Assembly (NCBI RefSeq): GCF_003412455.1
Contig: NZ_QTJU01000010.1
Coordinates: 122,762 to 186,761, forward strand
Reading direction: 5' to 3'
DNA: 64,000 nt
Origin: Deminuibacter soli
GTDB lineage: Bacteria; Bacteroidota; Bacteroidia; Chitinophagales; Chitinophagaceae
Shown here: piece after piece, positions 42,601-51,417 of the stretch
How the letters are laid out: every line of letters starts with the position of its first letter
Numbering within the stretch: position 1 is the first letter of the stretch
The notes under the pieces: model-generated
The model's input: only the letters and a program-made list of their open reading frames with translations
Told to the model about the DNA's origin: nothing
The model's database searches: none
Program-made: the position numbers and the translations under genes

Positions 42601-45129
42601 CTAAAACCGCATTCCCAATGTAAAATAAGGGTACCATCCTTCGTCTGAATGACCTGCCACGAGTTTCACCATGGCCATTTGCAGGGGCGAGAAGTACACA
42701 CCGCCGCCCAGGCCGTTGTGCCATTTATCGGAATGATCTTCTTTTTCCCATACGCGGCCAACATCATAAAAGCCGGTTAAACCAAATTCACCCGGCAATA
42801 TATAACTGCCTACATTCGCCAGTTTCCAGCGCAGCTCCAGGTTGTTGTATATGTTGTGCTGACCGGCAAAACGATACTGGCGGTAGCCCAGCAAATTGCC
42901 TTGTCCGCCCAGGAACAGGGACTGGTAAAAAGCAGCATTGCCTACGGTTACGCCACCGCCGGTGCGGTTGGCCAGTACCAGCGATTGTGTGCCGAGCGGC
43001 ACATAAAAAGAGAAATCTGCCGTAGCCTGGCCATATGCTTTTGAAGCATCGTTGGCGCCGCCATAACCGGCAGCGGCTATATGCAATAAGGTACCGCTTT
43101 TAGCCAGCAACACGCTGTTGCGTTTATCGCGCTCAAACGCTACGATACCGCCTACATGCCACCTGTCTGCCCCAACAGTTGAACTGTCGTAGGAATGAAT
43201 TAAACCAGGTACATATACCGAACGGTACTTGTTCTCGTCGGTATTCATGTGATAGTACTGTACCGCAGGGCCGGCACTGATGGAAGTTCCCTTGCCCAGG
43301 CGCCAGCGCAGTGCAGGTGCAAAGGCATAGGTATTAAACCTGGCGCGGTAAAACGTTCTGTAACCACTGAACTTGACAAAATCTGTCTCATTACCCTGGC
43401 CAAAAAAGTTGATGGTATTGTTGGGCGCTTTTATTACAGCCTGCAGCACGATATCTGCTTTACCAATGGCCTGCATCCATTCACCGCGGTAGTTTACGCT
43501 GTAGGCTCTTGTTGAAAAAGAGTGCGACACCAGCAGTTGCTGCAAGCCGGAATAAGGTGTTTTCCGGAAGCCGTCTTTCTGTATATGCCTGAAACCAAGG
43601 CCCAGCAAAAAGCCATCATCGGCATTGATACCTGCCAGTGCAAGCGGCATGGTAAAGTTATACAGATCTGTGTGGCGAAAGCTGGTATCACCATGCAGGT
43701 GCTTGTGCAGTTCGTTGGGTTTGCCGTAAAAAAAGGCATCCTGCCTGGTATCGTATAAGCTGGTGCGACCGTCCAGTGCAGCGACATTGTATTTCTTTTC
43801 ACCCGGGCCACCCACAACGCGCAGTTTAATGGCATTGGTGCTGCGGTTGAAATATACACTGTCGTCGCCACCGCTTAAAAACAGGCGCACTTCCTGTGTT
43901 ACAGCCGGGTCGAATGCGCGGGAGAACAACTGCTCTTTCTGCTGGTCTTTTGCATTTAAACGGTAAATGGTTACCTGCATGCCTTTGCTGCCTGCATCAG
44001 TAACGGCCACCATTTCGTTTTTATCTGACAGGCGGATGTCTACAATTCTGTTTAAAAAACGATAATAGCTTTGCATGGCAGCAGTCAAATTTTCCCTTCT
44101 TGCTTTCATGTCGCGTGCAAACTGGTCGTGGCGCAGGTTATACGCGCTGGCAGGCAACCTGCGCAGGGCAGCTTCTATCAGCGAATCGGTCATGGCAGCC
44201 TGAAACTCGTGCGTGATGCGCATAAAGTCTGCTTCTGTAAACTGGCACAGGAACTGGCCGTTCATGTTGCGGCTTTCCCACATAAAGCCGGCAGGATTTT
44301 TTATCTGCGGACCATAGCCCTGTAAAAAGGGCAACAGCCATTTCGCATCTGCAATGCCGGGCACTACGCCGCTGTTAATGTAAAACACCTGGTCACGGTC
44401 GCGCGGCACAGCGATATACTTTTTACCATCCGGTGTTTTCTTTGCCACCCAGCGCCACTGGTCTTCATGCCTGTCCCAGTCGCCGATAAACAAATCGAGC
44501 AGGCGTGCGCGTAAAAACAGGGAGCTGTCGAACCCGATCGTATTATCGGCCTGCAGCTTTGCATACATTTTGTCTGTATCGTCTGAATTGCCATCAGGCT
44601 CTCTTTCTTCCAGCAAACACAAAGTACCTTCAAACGTGGGGGCATATTCGCCCAGTACAGGATCGGCAGCCACATACCCGATCATCGGGTTGCTGTGCGG
44701 TACGCCTGCTGCTGCTGCCAGCGGCGGTACTACCAATGCAGCAAAAGGATGCTGCGAAGACATATTATCGGTAAGCAGGTCTTTGGCAAAGGTTTGACGC
44801 AATACCTCGGGCAATAATACCTCCGGGTATTTGTCTACACTGCGCAGTACCCATTCCTTTCCATTTTTATCAACCAGGCGCAGCGAACGTGACTGGTGCC
44901 CGCCACCCTGTTTTACTACGGTTAAGCCACCTTTGATTGTAGAAAGATGTATAACAGGTACGGTGGTGAGTGCTGCATATTCTTTACGGTAATTCTCGCC
45001 GAAGAAGTGCCGGTGTGCCCTGCTTACACTGTCATACCTCGGGTGCGCCCTTACGGTTATACTATCCTGTGCGTACAGCAATTTACCGGCGGTGGCGAAA
45101 ACAAAAAGCAGGATTAGCCTGGTCTTCAT
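42601..45129 (-). CDS. Exported kinase-like domain fused to Omp85/BamA-type beta barrel
   Basis: A signal peptide ends LLYAQ (residue 21). Residues 60-300 look like an atypical kinase: a nucleotide-loop-like LTVVKQGGGHQSRSL, a candidate Lys in EWVLRSVDK, then LDLFIGDWDRHEDQWRW (Asp217/Asp219-Arg-His) and AVPRDRDQVFY (Asp244/246). These match the spacing and residues of the FAM20/HipA-like DRH and metal-binding motifs. From about residue 480 the protein is an outer membrane barrel of the surface-antigen type (LFLGGQGNLLGYRQYRFAG, NLELRWKLANV, FYDVGRVWE) ending in Phe. The combination suggests an envelope kinase tethered to the outer membrane; substrates are unknown. Confidence 0.75.
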   Translation of the reverse strand: MKTRLILLFVFATAGKLLYAQDSITVRAHPRYDSVSRAHRHFFGENYRKEYAALTTVPVIHLSTIKGGLTVVKQGGGHQSRSLRLVDKNGKEWVLRSVDKYPEVLLPEVLRQTFAKDLLTDNMSSQHPFAALVVPPLAAAAGVPHSNPMIGYVAADPVLGEYAPTFEGTLCLLEEREPDGNSDDTDKMYAKLQADNTIGFDSSLFLRARLLDLFIGDWDRHEDQWRWVAKKTPDGKKYIAVPRDRDQVFYINSGVVPGIADAKWLLPFLQGYGPQIKNPAGFMWESRNMNGQFLCQFTEADFMRITHEFQAAMTDSLIEAALRRLPASAYNLRHDQFARDMKARRENLTAAMQSYYRFLNRIVDIRLSDKNEMVAVTDAGSKGMQVTIYRLNAKDQQKEQLFSRAFDPAVTQEVRLFLSGGDDSVYFNRSTNAIKLRVVGGPGEKKYNVAALDGRTSLYDTRQDAFFYGKPNELHKHLHGDTSFRHTDLYNFTMPLALAGINADDGFLLGLGFRHIQKDGFRKTPYSGLQQLLVSHSFSTRAYSVNYRGEWMQAIGKADIVLQAVIKAPNNTINFFGQGNETDFVKFSGYRTFYRARFNTYAFAPALRWRLGKGTSISAGPAVQYYHMNTDENKYRSVYVPGLIHSYDSSTVGADRWHVGGIVAFERDKRNSVLLAKSGTLLHIAAAGYGGANDASKAYGQATADFSFYVPLGTQSLVLANRTGGGVTVGNAAFYQSLFLGGQGNLLGYRQYRFAGQHNIYNNLELRWKLANVGSYILPGEFGLTGFYDVGRVWEKEDHSDKWHNGLGGGVYFSPLQMAMVKLVAGHSDEGWYPYFTLGMRF

Positions 45130-45338
45130 ACTTAAGTGTTTGGTTGGTTGAGTGCGCTAAAATAAATAAATGCCGGTCAACGCAATGTTATCTACTGCGA
45201 TGAACGGCTACCAGTACAAAATAGATGATTGTTTATCTACCTCAAAACTATTCACAAGCAGCACAGTAAGCAATTGACAAAACAGTGAACTTGTTGTACA
45301 TATCATCCGCATTGACCCGGTAATGCATGCCTGCCGCC

Positions 45339-45404
45339 TTTACCAAGCATATAGTTCATTGGTTGTTTGGTAAACAAAAGCTACTTCGTTTTGAAGTGGC
45401 TTTT
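45339..45404. terminator. Terminator between NAT gene and upstream region
   Basis: A 12-bp stem with one G-T pair (AAAAGCTACTTC / GAAGTGGCTTTT, 45376-45404) carries T tracts on both strands. Just before it, TTTACCAA (45339-45346) and TTGGTAAA (45367-45374) form a second inverted repeat. The rest of the gap 45130-45424 has no gene. Confidence 0.65.
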
Positions 45405-45424
45405 GCTTTTATATCCTTCCGCAG

Positions 45425-46246
45425 TTATACGGCCTGCCGCACATTGGCCAGCCCGCCGGGATGCGTCATTTCATCTACCGGGAAATGGATGTTGAAGTAC
45501 CGCTGCAGGGCAACACGTTTGCTGATTTCACTATGCAATAGCTGTACTTCTTTTTCTTTATTGTTTGTAATGATAAGGCGGTTACCTACCAGGCTTACGC
45601 GGCCACTTTGCGTGGGAATACTACAAATAGCAGTACGCCTGAATTTAGATTCGCCGGAGGTTTGCTTCCAGCGGTTCATTTCTTCGAAATGCGTGATGCT
45701 GCGGGGAGTGGTGGTAAAAATATAATCGGTTACAAAACACAGTTTGATACTGTTCCATTTACCGGTCTGCCAGTAGGTGGCGCCATCTGCTACTACGCCG
45801 TGCTGTATGCGGTATTCGTTGTGGCCATCGTTTTGTATGTGGCCGTGCGTTATGAGCAGGGGTTGCAGGGCAAAATCACCATAGCCTACATCTACCAGCC
45901 ATTGCTGCCGGTCAATTTCAACAAGCAGGGCCATGTGTTCAAATTCGCGGCCGAATTTATTGCCCGAGGCAAGGCGGCCCGAAATGCGGTGCACGGCAAA
46001 ACCGAGTTTCTGCAACAGGCGGGCGAACAGTTCGTTTACCTCGTAGCAGTACCCACCCCGCCGGTGTTCAACAATTTTACAGAAAAGATGCTGTTCGTTT
46101 AAAATTACCGGTATACCATAGTATACATCCAGTGCTTCAAAAGGTATATGAAAAACGTGGTGCTGGTGCAATTTTGTTAAGGTAGCTATATCCGGTTTAA
46201 TCTCTCCCCTGAAATTGATCCTGTCTAAATAACGCGCTACATCCAT
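45425..46246 (-). CDS. nat: Arylamine N-acetyltransferase
   Basis: Transfers an acetyl group from acetyl-CoA to arylamines or hydrazines. The Cys-His-Asp triad is clear: Cys67 in RRGGYCYEVNELF, His104 in FEHMALLV and Asp119 in LVDVGYGD. The N-terminal HIPFEALDVYYGIP segment is typical, and length (273 aa) is usual for bacterial enzymes. It is a single gene with its own terminator. In bacteria the natural substrate is rarely known; detoxification is the common suggestion. Confidence 0.93.
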   Translation of the reverse strand: MDVARYLDRINFRGEIKPDIATLTKLHQHHVFHIPFEALDVYYGIPVILNEQHLFCKIVEHRRGGYCYEVNELFARLLQKLGFAVHRISGRLASGNKFGREFEHMALLVEIDRQQWLVDVGYGDFALQPLLITHGHIQNDGHNEYRIQHGVVADGATYWQTGKWNSIKLCFVTDYIFTTTPRSITHFEEMNRWKQTSGESKFRRTAICSIPTQSGRVSLVGNRLIITNNKEKEVQLLHSEISKRVALQRYFNIHFPVDEMTHPGGLANVRQAV

Positions 46247-46579
46247 AATCCTTAATAAATATCAATTGTACGTTCCTGAATATTATGCCATTACGAAGCC
46301 CCAGGGCCGCCGGTTGATGGTTGCTAACCGCCGATGCCACGGGCGCTTGCAGGTGTTTTGGTAAGGCAAAAATAAAAAAAAGACAGTTTGTCCCCAAATG
46401 CATCGGGAATCGACAGTCGACAGTGAGGCAGAAAGCCATCGAGAATCGACAGTCGACAGTCGAGACTATCAGTCCAAAGGACATTGAGCCATTTAACCAT
46501 CAAACAATCGAACCATCCAAAAAAGAAAGCCCGCAACCGGACAGGGGTTGCAGGCCTGCAAGAAAAACCGGGGTTATAG
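46247..46579. repeat. Repeat-rich intergenic region with family A and B copies and a terminator
   Basis: Family A words (CATCGGGAATCGACAGTCGACAGT, split here as CATCGGGAATCG and ACAGTCGACAGT; then GAGAATCGACAGTCGACAGT) occupy 46401-46470. Family B words (ATTTAACCATCAAACAATCG) occupy 46479-46518. The hairpin 46529-46555, followed on the - strand by TTTCTTTTTT, terminates the LytTR gene. Nothing else is seen in 46247-46400. Confidence 0.65.
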
Positions 46580-47332
46580 CTAGAAAGCGATAATTCCCTT
46601 CAGCTCAGCAAAAAACTGTTCTTTTTTCCTGGTTGAGATGGGTATACAGGCACCATTGGCCATTACTACTGCAGGTGCAATACCTTTTATAATTTTCATG
46701 ATGTGGCGCAGGTTAACGAGGTGCGATTTGTGGATGCGGTAAAAACCTTTTTCCGTCAGCAACTCTTCAAACTCTTTCAGCGAACGGGATGTGACGTACG
46801 ATTCGTTTTTCATGAGCCGCAGTTTGCTGTAGCTGTCCAGCGCCTCTACGTATACGATATCTTCTACGTTTACCACATCGTACCCATCTGTTACATGCAC
46901 TACTATTTTAGAGAAGGCGTTCTGGGTTTGCATCAGGTTCCTGAACATCTTGGTCAGACCGCCAAATTCTTCTTTCTCCTGCAGCTTTTGAATGGCCTTT
47001 ACAATATCGCCGGCATTTACCGGTTTCAGGATATAATCCATCGCTGCCATTTTAATGGCGTTGAGTGCATACTCCTGGTGAGCGGTAACAAAAATCACTT
47101 CGAATTTGGGATTGGGGATGGTGGCGAGCAATTCAAACGAGCTGCCTTCTGGCAGTTCTATATCCACAAACAGCACATCCACTTCTTTAGCGGTAAGAAA
47201 TTCGCGGGCTTCTTCGAGATTATCGGCAGTAAAAACGATGCTGACGTTTTCGCACTGTGTTTCCAGGATATTGCGGATAATGGCAATGTTATGTATCTCA
47301 TCATCAACAATAGCGGCTTTGATCTTTCTCAT
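46580..47332 (-). CDS. LytTR family response regulator
   Basis: A CheY-like receiver (Asp10, Asp11, phosphoacceptor Asp57 in LFVDIELP, Lys103 in ILKP) followed by a LytTR DNA-binding domain (residues 140-250, with DIVYVEALDSYSKLRL, SLKEFEELL and YRIHKSHLVNLRHI). Length is typical. It is the last gene of a four-gene signalling operon. The palindrome ACCCCC-AATTTTA-GGGGGT lies about 90 bp before its start, and a matching copy lies before the operon, so it may bind there. Confidence 0.92.
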   Translation of the reverse strand: MRKIKAAIVDDEIHNIAIIRNILETQCENVSIVFTADNLEEAREFLTAKEVDVLFVDIELPEGSSFELLATIPNPKFEVIFVTAHQEYALNAIKMAAMDYILKPVNAGDIVKAIQKLQEKEEFGGLTKMFRNLMQTQNAFSKIVVHVTDGYDVVNVEDIVYVEALDSYSKLRLMKNESYVTSRSLKEFEELLTEKGFYRIHKSHLVNLRHIMKIIKGIAPAVVMANGACIPISTRKKEQFFAELKGIIAF

Positions 47333-47422
47333 ACTTTAAGGCTTTGGGATTTGCGGATTGGGTATGCTGTAAAAGTAATATCCCCGCAGTTGCCCGCCTC
47401 ACCCCTATTACCCCGGTTTAAC

Positions 47423-47441
47423 ACCCCCAATTTTAGGGGGT
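47423..47441. promoter_or_regulatory. C/G-armed palindrome, copy 1
   Basis: ACCCCCAATTTTAGGGGGT, with five C and five G around a 7-nt AT-rich centre. It overlaps the end of the HisKA gene and lies upstream of the LytTR gene. The reverse complement recurs at 49509-49528. Confidence 0.5.
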
Positions 47442-48365
47442 ACCTGCTTCGTGCCGCTGTTTGATGGTATCGGTAAGTGCGCCGTTCATTTGCTGGCAGC
47501 ATTCGAGAATAGACTGCAGGTTACCGCTCAGTTCATCATCGCCGGTAGCGGAATATTTAAGCATGTATTCGGTAAGCAGCTGTATGCTGGCTACAGGATT
47601 GCGCAGGTCGTGCACGGTTTTGCGGATGAGCTGGTTATTCTGCAGCAGTTTGAACTGTATATCTACATATTCTTCGCGCATTAACCGGGCGGCTATTACC
47701 TGGCGGGTAATGGCAAGGTGCACCCTGCTGCCCAGCAGGTAGGCAGCACCCATTAGCACCGAACTGCCAGCCAGCCAGGGAACAAGCCAGCTTTGCATGC
47801 CTGCCTGCCGCAATACCAGTACCGACAGGGCCTGCAGCAACAGCGCCAGCAGCAGGTGCACCAGCGGTTTTACCACCTGGAAAAAAGGCAGGGTAATAAG
47901 GGTAAATATATACCAGCAGGCAAACAGCCACATACCCGTGATGTCTGTGGCAAGCGTGGCAATCAACAGGTCGGCAGCCAGCAGCACGGCTACATAGCCA
48001 TAAATAAAGAAGCGCCGGGTACGTTTGTTTTTCTGCTCCGGCGTATCGTCGCTGCCCAGCAGGAATTTCAGCAGCAGCCACCCTGTGGTAAACAACAATA
48101 GCAGCGCATACAGCAGGTACAGGTACCATTGCTGTACCTGCGAAGCCATTGCCTGCGGCTGAAAATGCACAAACAATACGCTGATAACCGCCAGTACAAA
48201 ACCGGCGATGGTGCAGGTAATGGCCAGGTCGCGGTTGTTGAGCAGCAATTCTTCGCCCAGCGCATCGCCGGGTGTAGGTATGCCTTCTGAAGCTGCGGAC
48301 AGGGCCGCGGGGGCAGCAGGGGTACTGTGGTTGTTCAAAGCAGTTCGGTTAAATGGTGAATACAA
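47433..48365 (-). CDS. Multi-pass membrane protein with HisKA dimerisation helix but no ATPase domain
   Basis: Six or seven hydrophobic segments (about residues 48-212) are followed by a histidine kinase dimerisation-phosphoacceptor helix: His252 in KTVHDLRNPVASIQLLTEYML, ending LQSILECCQQMNGAL. The protein stops about 50 residues later, so the HATPase_c domain is absent; the frame shows no sign of a break downstream. It may be a phosphotransfer or dominant-negative partner for the three response regulators in the operon. The receiver gene ends 14 bp upstream. Confidence 0.8.
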   Translation of the reverse strand: MYSPFNRTALNNHSTPAAPAALSAASEGIPTPGDALGEELLLNNRDLAITCTIAGFVLAVISVLFVHFQPQAMASQVQQWYLYLLYALLLLFTTGWLLLKFLLGSDDTPEQKNKRTRRFFIYGYVAVLLAADLLIATLATDITGMWLFACWYIFTLITLPFFQVVKPLVHLLLALLLQALSVLVLRQAGMQSWLVPWLAGSSVLMGAAYLLGSRVHLAITRQVIAARLMREEYVDIQFKLLQNNQLIRKTVHDLRNPVASIQLLTEYMLKYSATGDDELSGNLQSILECCQQMNGALTDTIKQRHEAGTP

Positions 48366-48379
48366 TCGGGAAAGTGGTT

Positions 48380-48781
48380 TTACATATACATGGAGATCAT
48401 ATTGAACAATTCATCCGGTTCAAAAGGTTTTACCAGGCAGGCATTCATGCCTGCGGCAAGCGCCTCGGCCTGCGTTTCCCAGGCATTATCGGCCGTAAGT
48501 GCCACAATGGGCACATGCGCCTTACCCGGCAACCGGCGTATGGCAGAGCAGGCCTCCAGTCCGCTCATGCCGGGCATCTGCAGATCCATAAACACCAGTG
48601 CATACGCATGATCGCGCACTTTTTCAACTGCTTCCTTACCGCTCAGCGCATAGTCCATTTGCACACCCCATTGCTGCAGAAACTTGCCTGCCACACGAAT
48701 GTTCAGGTAACTGTCGTCTGCCACAAGGATGGAGACACCCCTGAGTAAAGGATTGTTGGCATGCACGTTACTGGTAATCAT
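48380..48781 (-). CDS. Single-domain response regulator (receiver only)
   Basis: A 133-residue CheY-like receiver with Asp22/Asp23, phosphoacceptor Asp66 in LVFMDLQMP and Lys118 in CLVKPF, without an output domain. The sequence resembles the C-terminal receivers of hybrid kinases (VQMDYALSGKEAVEKV). It is the second gene of the operon, 24 bp after the LuxR-type regulator and directly before the HisKA membrane protein. It likely relays phosphate within this set. Confidence 0.9.
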   Translation of the reverse strand: MITSNVHANNPLLRGVSILVADDSYLNIRVAGKFLQQWGVQMDYALSGKEAVEKVRDHAYALVFMDLQMPGMSGLEACSAIRRLPGKAHVPIVALTADNAWETQAEALAAGMNACLVKPFEPDELFNMISMYM

Positions 48782-48805
48782 TGCAATTGCTTGGTTTATC
48801 CGGGT

Positions 48806-49453
48806 CTATTTCAGTGTAGGATTGTACAGCCCCTTCTGCATGGCGAATACAATGAGATCGGCTGTACGGTTTACCTTGAATTTTTTCATGATGTTTTTAT
48901 GGTAACTCTGTACCGTGTGTACACTCAGGTTAAGCTTAAAAGCCGCTTCTTTTACGGTATTGCCCGAGCACATCAGCTCCAGCACATCTTTTTCACGGGG
49001 TGATAAATGCAATACCACCTGCTCTTCGGTAAATACATTGCTGATAAGACTGTTTTTGAGCTTGGCTGCAATGTATTGTTCCCCGCTGTGCACGGCATGT
49101 ATGGCTTCGGTAAGTTCTTCGATAGATGTGTCTTTCGACAGGTAACCGATGGCGCCGGCGCGTATGGCCTGTTTAATGGTTTGCACATCGGTAATGGAGC
49201 TAAGCACAATAAACTTCGGCAGCGGTGCTTTGCCAGCCCCGCGGTTAACCGCTTCAATCAGTTCTATGCCGGTGATACCGGGCATCAGCAGGTCGGTAAT
49301 AATAATATCGGGGTTCCAGAAGCTGTCTTTGTTTTTTACGTATACGGCTGCGCTGATAAAGGTTCTCACCTCTTCTATCGCCGGGTCGAGGGAGAGCACA
49401 TTCCTGACAGAATCGGTTAACATTCTGTGATCATCAATCAGCGCAATCTTCAT
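48806..49453 (-). CDS. NarL/LuxR family response regulator
   Basis: A receiver domain (Asp7/Asp8, phosphoacceptor Asp54 in IITDLLMPG, Lys107 in YLSKD) and a C-terminal LuxR-type helix-turn-helix (LSPREKDVLELMCSGNTVKEAAFKLNLSVHTVQSYHKNIMKKF, about 150-192). Full length at 215 aa. It is the first gene of the four-gene signalling operon and divergent from the ankyrin protein gene. The second copy of the C/G-armed palindrome lies about 56 bp upstream, a possible autoregulatory site. Confidence 0.93.
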   Translation of the reverse strand: MKIALIDDHRMLTDSVRNVLSLDPAIEEVRTFISAAVYVKNKDSFWNPDIIITDLLMPGITGIELIEAVNRGAGKAPLPKFIVLSSITDVQTIKQAIRAGAIGYLSKDTSIEELTEAIHAVHSGEQYIAAKLKNSLISNVFTEEQVVLHLSPREKDVLELMCSGNTVKEAAFKLNLSVHTVQSYHKNIMKKFKVNRTADLIVFAMQKGLYNPTLK

Positions 49454-49508
49454 ATAAAAGGATAAATAGTCAATAAAATAAGGAGTTGCGCTCCCGTACC
49501 GGCTGTAT

Positions 49509-49528
49509 CCCCCCTAAAATTGGGGGGT
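49509..49528. promoter_or_regulatory. C/G-armed palindrome, copy 2
   Basis: CCCCCCTAAAATTGGGGGGT is the reverse complement of copy 1 with one extra pair. It sits between the divergent signalling operon and the ankyrin gene. A looser GATTGGGGAG follows at 49541. Confidence 0.5.
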
Positions 49529-49645
49529 ATATCCCGCGAAGATTGGGGAGAAAAAAGAAGCAGCGCAGGTTGCAATTTTACGTCGTCAAACAACAACAAG
49601 GCTGGTTCTTCCGAAAACACTATAACAACATAAAAAACATTTACA

Positions 49646-50164
49646 ATGAAAAAGCTCTTCATCCTCTTTGTTTCAGTTACCGCTATCAAAGCTGCATCTG
49701 CCCAGAGTGTTCTGCTCGAATCTGCAGAAGACAGCAATACCAGCAACCTGCGTTACGAACTGAGCACTGGTTTGAATGCGAACACCATTACCAGCAACGG
49801 CAACTCCCTGTTGGCAGCTGCTGCACTGAAAAACGACACTGCTACCGTAAAAATGCTGTTACAGTACCGCGCCAACCCCGACGCACAGGATGCAGCAGGC
49901 AATACAGCCATGATGCTCGCCAGCCTGAAAGGCAATACTGCTGCGGTTAAAATGCTGCTGGCTGCCGGTGCCGATACCGACAAAACCAACTGCATGCACG
50001 CAACAGCCCTGATTTTCGCTGCTACGTTCGGCCACAACGATATTGTTGCCCTGCTGGTTCAATACAACGCCAACCGCAATACAAAAGACAACCTGGGTTA
50101 TACCGCGATGGATTATGCACGCGGCCAGGAATACACCAGCATTGTGTCTATGCTGACTAAATAA
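49646..50164 (+). CDS. Secreted ankyrin repeat protein
   Basis: A signal peptide (residues 1-19, ending AASAQ) is followed by four ankyrin-type repeats from about residue 45 (GNSLLAAAALKNDTATVKMLLQYRANPDAQDAAGNTAMMLASLKGNTAAVKMLLAAGAD and so on). Such repeats bind other proteins. There is no catalytic domain. It is divergent from the signalling operon and shares the palindrome region, so it may be a regulated target. It ends in a hairpin with a T tract (50191-50223). Confidence 0.85.
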   Translation: MKKLFILFVSVTAIKAASAQSVLLESAEDSNTSNLRYELSTGLNANTITSNGNSLLAAAALKNDTATVKMLLQYRANPDAQDAAGNTAMMLASLKGNTAAVKMLLAAGADTDKTNCMHATALIFAATFGHNDIVALLVQYNANRNTKDNLGYTAMDYARGQEYTSIVSMLTK

Positions 50165-50190
50165 AACGGGTTAAAACCAACTACTTAATA

Positions 50191-50223
50191 AAAAGGCACC
50201 TGCTGCGGCAGGCGCCTTTTTTT
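50191..50223 (+). terminator. Terminator after the ankyrin gene
   Basis: The stem AAAAGGCACCTGC / GCAGGCGCCTTTT with one mismatch is followed by TTT. Family B-like words (GATGGTTTAATTGTTCGATG) follow at 50321-50375 before the next gene. Confidence 0.75.
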
Positions 50224-50386
50224 GCTTTTTAAACCTAAAAACCTGCCACAGCCATCATAAAAGTATTGGCTGTTAGGCATTTCGACAATGTTCATTCCAT
50301 TCATTTCGGGTTCTTCGCCGGATGGTTTAATTGTTCGATGGTTTAACGTTTGACGTTTAAAGTTGAATGGTTCGGTGCGCTTTGCA

Positions 50387-50824
50387 TTAAACAGGAATAC
50401 GCCCGCTGGCAATGCCAACGCGATTCCAGGAATTGATCACTGTTATAGCCATTACCAGTTGCGCAGTAAGGGTGTCACCAAATGTGCAGATAGCCTGCTG
50501 CCAGGTTGCATCACTTAATCCGCTGTGGTGAATAAGCGTGATTTCCTCGGTCATGCTGAGGATGATGCGTTCTGCGTGTGTAAAATGCGGCGCTTCGCGC
50601 CAGGCAGGGAGTAGGACAATGCGTTCGGGTGTTTCGCCGAGTTGCAATGCGTGTTGAATATGCTTGTCTGTACAAAATGCACATCCGTTGAGCTGGGAGG
50701 CCCGTATTTTAATCAGCTCCCGGTGCAGCAGCGGTATTGCTGTGCCGGCTACGTAATTATCCAGTTGTAACATGGCTGCAAAAGCTGCAGGCTGTGTGCG
50801 TGCCAAAAGAAAACGTTCCTGCAT
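50387..50824 (-). CDS. Carboxymuconolactone decarboxylase/AhpD-like protein
   Basis: An all-helical protein of the CMD/AhpD superfamily. The redox motif Cys48-A-F-Cys51 with His55 (NGCAFCTDKH) marks the AhpD-type peroxidase-like branch rather than the ring-opening decarboxylases. RELIKIRASQLNGCAFC and ERIVLLPAWREAPHFTHAERIILSMTEEIT fit the family. Likely role: cytoplasmic disulfide or peroxide reduction. It is a single gene of normal length (145 aa). Confidence 0.87.
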   Translation of the reverse strand: MQERFLLARTQPAAFAAMLQLDNYVAGTAIPLLHRELIKIRASQLNGCAFCTDKHIQHALQLGETPERIVLLPAWREAPHFTHAERIILSMTEEITLIHHSGLSDATWQQAICTFGDTLTAQLVMAITVINSWNRVGIASGRIPV

Positions 50825-50928
50825 GGTTTACTTTGAAATGATAATGCAATGTTTATGCATTTCAAAGCTATGCATACGGTGAACTCGGGTAGTCCAATTA
50901 CTGTTCTGCAGATAGTCCAGCAGTAAAA

Positions 50929-51417
50929 CTAGGAGCGTGTTTCAAACTTACCGGTTTGCCTGTTTTTGCGCACATTGTCCCAGTTAAAATACTGGCCATT
51001 CATGGCTACGTAAACGCCATATGGCAGGGTTTGCACAAAAGCCAGGGCGCTGCCGAGGTTAAAGAACCCGTCGGAGCTGCCGAATTTATAGGGAATCATG
51101 GCGCCGGTAAGTACAATGGTTTTGTTCTTTACCTTTTCAGACAACAGCGCAGCGGTTTTGGTCATGGTATCGGTACCGTGTGTAATTACAATTTTATCTT
51201 CTGTACTGTTAGAGCATTGGTAAACGATGAGATTGCGGTCTTCATCCGTCATATGCAGGCTGTCGATCATCATCAGTGTACGTACAGATACCTCGAGCGT
51301 ATTACGGCCCAGCTTCAGCATTTCGGGCAAATGGGTTTCCTTGAAAAACAGTTCACCCGTGAGTTCATTGTATTCCTTGTCGAAGGTGCCGCCTGTTACA
51401 AAAATTCTGATTGACAT
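50929..51417 (-). CDS. Short asparaginase-like protein (N-terminal domain only)
   Basis: A 162-residue protein covering only the N-terminal domain of bacterial L-asparaginases: TGGTFDKEY with the nucleophile Thr11, then ITHGTDTM with Thr82 and Asp83, and TIVLTGAMIPY. The usual C-terminal domain is missing, but the product ends cleanly and such short forms are known in several phyla. The start at 51417 (MSIRIFVTGG) is chosen over 51453. Whether it hydrolyses asparagine or another amide is unknown. Confidence 0.8.
   Translation of the reverse strand: MSIRIFVTGGTFDKEYNELTGELFFKETHLPEMLKLGRNTLEVSVRTLMMIDSLHMTDEDRNLIVYQCSNSTEDKIVITHGTDTMTKTAALLSEKVKNKTIVLTGAMIPYKFGSSDGFFNLGSALAFVQTLPYGVYVAMNGQYFNWDNVRKNRQTGKFETRS

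Noticed and set aside
50929..51417. Broken asparaginase gene
   Set aside because: The short protein ends cleanly, all N-terminal active-site motifs are intact and no remnant of a C-terminal domain is seen downstream. A natural short form is more likely.
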